The notes below the pieces were generated by a model, which was not told the origin of the DNA, ran no database searches, and saw only the letters and a program-made list of their open reading frames with translations. The position numbers were made by a program, and so were the translations under genes. A stretch of DNA of 6,706 bases from an uncultured Lachnospiraceae bacterium. Lineage in GTDB: Bacteria > Bacillota_A > Clostridia > Lachnospirales > Lachnospiraceae. The stretch is from the NCBI GenBank assembly GCA_902796775.1, contig CADBQK010000006.1, forward strand, positions 1 through 6,706. Reading direction: 5' to 3'. Shown one piece after another: positions 4,729 through 6,706 of this stretch; the first letter of the stretch is position 1; each line of letters opens with the position of its first letter.

Positions 4729-6706
4729 ATGGGCTGGTTTGAAAATCAAATTGAAGATCGACGTAATGCGGATCAGCAGCTTCTGGAAGACTCCTTTGTC
4801 AGGGTTGCCGGTGTGGTACTGGGACAACGCAGTGCGGAGAGGATCAATGATGAACGGATCATCACAAAGGGAGCGATTGATGAGATTCTGAAGTATTACC
4901 ACTACAAGCCGGTACAGGTACCGGATAGTCTGAAAACTCTCGGACAGCAGCTGGATTACTGTCTGCGTCCTTACGGCCTCATGCGCCGGGATGTAAAACT
5001 GACCAAAGGGTGGTATAAGGATGCTTATGGACCTATGCTGGCTTTTACAAAAGAAGAGGGTCTGCCTGTAGCCATGCTGCCCGGAACCTTTGCCGGATAT
5101 TATTTTAATAACCCGAAAACCGGAAAGCGTGAGCATCTTAATGCCAGAACGGAGGCGCTTTTTGATCCTGAAGCGGTGTGCTTTTACCGTCCGCTGCCGC
5201 AGAAGAAGCTGGGTATTCCGGATTTGCTTGTCTACATGAAGAACTGCATCACTTTGAAAGATGTAATTCTGATCGTAATAGCTTCATTTTCGGTTACAGG
5301 GATAGGACTCATTTTGCCCCGGATCGTCAGGGCCCTGACCGGACCAGTGCTTTCCGCCGGACGTGCTGATGCTCTCATTAGTGTTTCCATCTGCATTATC
5401 TGCGTATCCCTGTCTTCTCATCTGATAAGCAGCGTAAGCGGACTCATTCAAAGCAGACTGGATACAAAGACATCTTTAGGTGTCCAGGCTTCTATGATGA
5501 TGCGGCTTATGTCGCTGCCGGCAAGTTTCTTTCGCAGATACAGTCCCGGAGAGCTGAAAAGCCGGTCATTATCCGTCAATGATCTCTGCTCGATCATGAT
5601 GAGCCTGGTTCTGGGGACAGGTCTGACTTCTCTGACTTCGCTCTTGTATGTCGGACAGATTTTTCAGTTTGCCCCGGCACTGGTAGTTCCTTCGCTGATT
5701 ATAGTTGTGGTGACGGTAGGCTTTTCCATTATTTCTACATTTACACAGATCAGGATCAACCGTAAACAGATGGATTTATCTGCCAAAGAGTCCGGAATGA
5801 GTTATGCACTCATCACAGGGGTACAGAAGATCAAACTGGCAGGTGCGGAAAAGAGGGCTTTTGCAAAATGGCTTAATCTGTACAGCGCAGGAGCTGAACT
5901 GACATATAACCCGCCGTTGTTCATTAAAGTCAACGGTGTCATTTCCACTGCGATCGGGCTTATTTCTACGATCGTACTGTATTATCTTGCAGTGAAGAGC
6001 GGGATCGATACATCTACATATTATGCATTTACAGCGTCTTACGGGATGCTGATGGGTGCTTTTATGGGGGTTGCGAATATCGCACTCTCAGCGGCGAATA
6101 TCATGCCTACTCTGGAAATGGCAGAGCCGTTTTTGAAGGCAGAGCCGGAAACATCTGAAGGCAAAGAAATCGTAACCGGGATCAGCGGCAGTATTGAGCT
6201 TGACCATGTTTCTTTCCGCTATGCGGAGAACACGCCCTATATCCTGAAGGATTTGTCACTTAAGATCAAGTCCGGCGAATATGTAGCTATAGTGGGCAAG
6301 ACCGGCTGCGGTAAATCCACTCTCGTAAGGCTTCTGCTGGGATTTGAGAAACCGGAGAAGGGTGCTGTTTATTACGATGGGAAGAATCTGGAGAGTATTG
6401 ACCTGCCGTCTTTGCGCAGAAATATCGGTACGGTCATGCAGGAGGCAGGGCTGTTTCAAGGGGATATTTTCTCCAATATCGTGATATCCGCTCCGAATCT
6501 GACCCTGGCCGAGGCATGGGAAGCTGCCGAAAAAGCAGGGATTGCAGAGGATATCCGCGATATGCCGATGGGGATGCATACCATCATAGCCGAAGGGCAG
6601 GGCGGTATCTCCGGCGGACAGCGCCAGCGTATCATGATTGCCCGAGCCATTGCTCCCAAACCTAAGCTTCTGATTTTTGATGAAGCTACTTCCGCACTCG
6701 ACAACA
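4729..6706 (+). CDS. NHLM-type ABC exporter, second permease/ATPase subunit (partial, C-terminus outside window)
   Basis: This is the probable partner subunit of the peptidase-transporter, matching the second NHLM ABC protein (TIGR03797-like). 659 codons are visible; perhaps 60-80 are missing. Residues 1-170 are a soluble N-terminal region without the C39 Cys and His motifs; its part at 67-157 (GLPVAMLPG, then NNPKTG, then CFYRPLP) follows the order of C39 core strands and may be a degenerate peptidase-like domain. The membrane domain, about 178-470, starts at LKDVILIVIASF. The ATPase domain begins near 487 with ELDHVSFRY, then Walker A GKTGCGKST (523-531), Q-loop Gln571, signature ISGGQ (627-631) and Walker B LLIFDEATSALD (647-658); the H-loop lies beyond the edge. 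SGGQ and the catalytic Glu652 are both present, so neither visible ATP-site half looks inactive. It is the third gene of the operon. The family assignment is strong; the N-terminal role is unproven. Confidence 0.92.
   Translation, partial: MGWFENQIEDRRNADQQLLEDSFVRVAGVVLGQRSAERINDERIITKGAIDEILKYYHYKPVQVPDSLKTLGQQLDYCLRPYGLMRRDVKLTKGWYKDAYGPMLAFTKEEGLPVAMLPGTFAGYYFNNPKTGKREHLNARTEALFDPEAVCFYRPLPQKKLGIPDLLVYMKNCITLKDVILIVIASFSVTGIGLILPRIVRALTGPVLSAGRADALISVSICIICVSLSSHLISSVSGLIQSRLDTKTSLGVQASMMMRLMSLPASFFRRYSPGELKSRSLSVNDLCSIMMSLVLGTGLTSLTSLLYVGQIFQFAPALVVPSLIIVVVTVGFSIISTFTQIRINRKQMDLSAKESGMSYALITGVQKIKLAGAEKRAFAKWLNLYSAGAELTYNPPLFIKVNGVISTAIGLISTIVLYYLAVKSGIDTSTYYAFTASYGMLMGAFMGVANIALSAANIMPTLEMAEPFLKAEPETSEGKEIVTGISGSIELDHVSFRYAENTPYILKDLSLKIKSGEYVAIVGKTGCGKSTLVRLLLGFEKPEKGAVYYDGKNLESIDLPSLRRNIGTVMQEAGLFQGDIFSNIVISAPNLTLAEAWEAAEKAGIAEDIRDMPMGMHTIIAEGQGGISGGQRQRIMIARAIAPKPKLLIFDEATSALDN

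Noticed and set aside
2262..5136. Minus-strand open frames of up to 149 codons opposite the exporter genes
   Set aside because: They are antisense shadows; the + strand frames carry complete C39 and ABC motifs, and I see no ribosome binding sites or recognisable domains for the minus-strand frames.
5178..5369. Short + strand open frame inside the second ABC gene
   Set aside because: It is out of frame with the continuous ABC transporter frame and has no ribosome binding site or recognisable motif.

Overview
The window looks like a piece of a low-to-mid GC Gram-positive chromosome, most likely a clostridial (Lachnospiraceae-type) gut bacterium. This is inferred from the strong AGGAGG-type ribosome binding sites, the canonical sigma-A promoters, the lipobox lipoprotein, and the closeness of the two transporters to the NHLM/NHLP peptide-export family. 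No marker gene fixes the species.

The layout is two divergent units around a 362-bp intergenic region (1744-2105). Leftward, 1743 to beyond base 1, is one long uninterrupted reading frame of 581 codons that leaves the window without a stop. It encodes an exported lipoprotein with a lipobox (Cys34), four tandem beta-rich repeats of about 70 residues, and a long Glu/Pro/Ser tail built from 32-34-residue repeats. I do not recognise a named family for it.

Rightward is a tight three-gene operon: a 141-aa single-pass membrane protein that looks like a miniature HlyD/NHLM secretion protein (2106-2531), a 725-aa C39-peptidase/ABC exporter (2539-4716), and a second ABC exporter subunit with a different, apparently non-catalytic N-terminal domain (4729 to the window end, cut in the Walker B region). 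The gaps are 7 and 12 bp, and both internal ribosome binding sites overlap the preceding stop codon. This is the gene order of NHLM (nitrile hydratase leader microcin) export systems. The expected job is to cleave a leader from a ribosomally made peptide after a Gly-Gly-type motif and pump the core peptide out through a heterodimeric ABC exporter, helped by the small membrane protein. No precursor peptide or modification enzyme is visible in this window, so the cargo is unknown.

The intergenic region holds a good promoter for each direction (TTGACA-17-TACAAT leftward, TTGATT-17-TATAAT rightward). In the expected 5' leader of the transporter operon it also has two imperfect palindromes that could be operators. 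The most unusual points are the drastically shortened HlyD-like protein, the repeat lipoprotein sharing a control region with the exporter, and the possible degenerate C39-like domain on the second ABC subunit.
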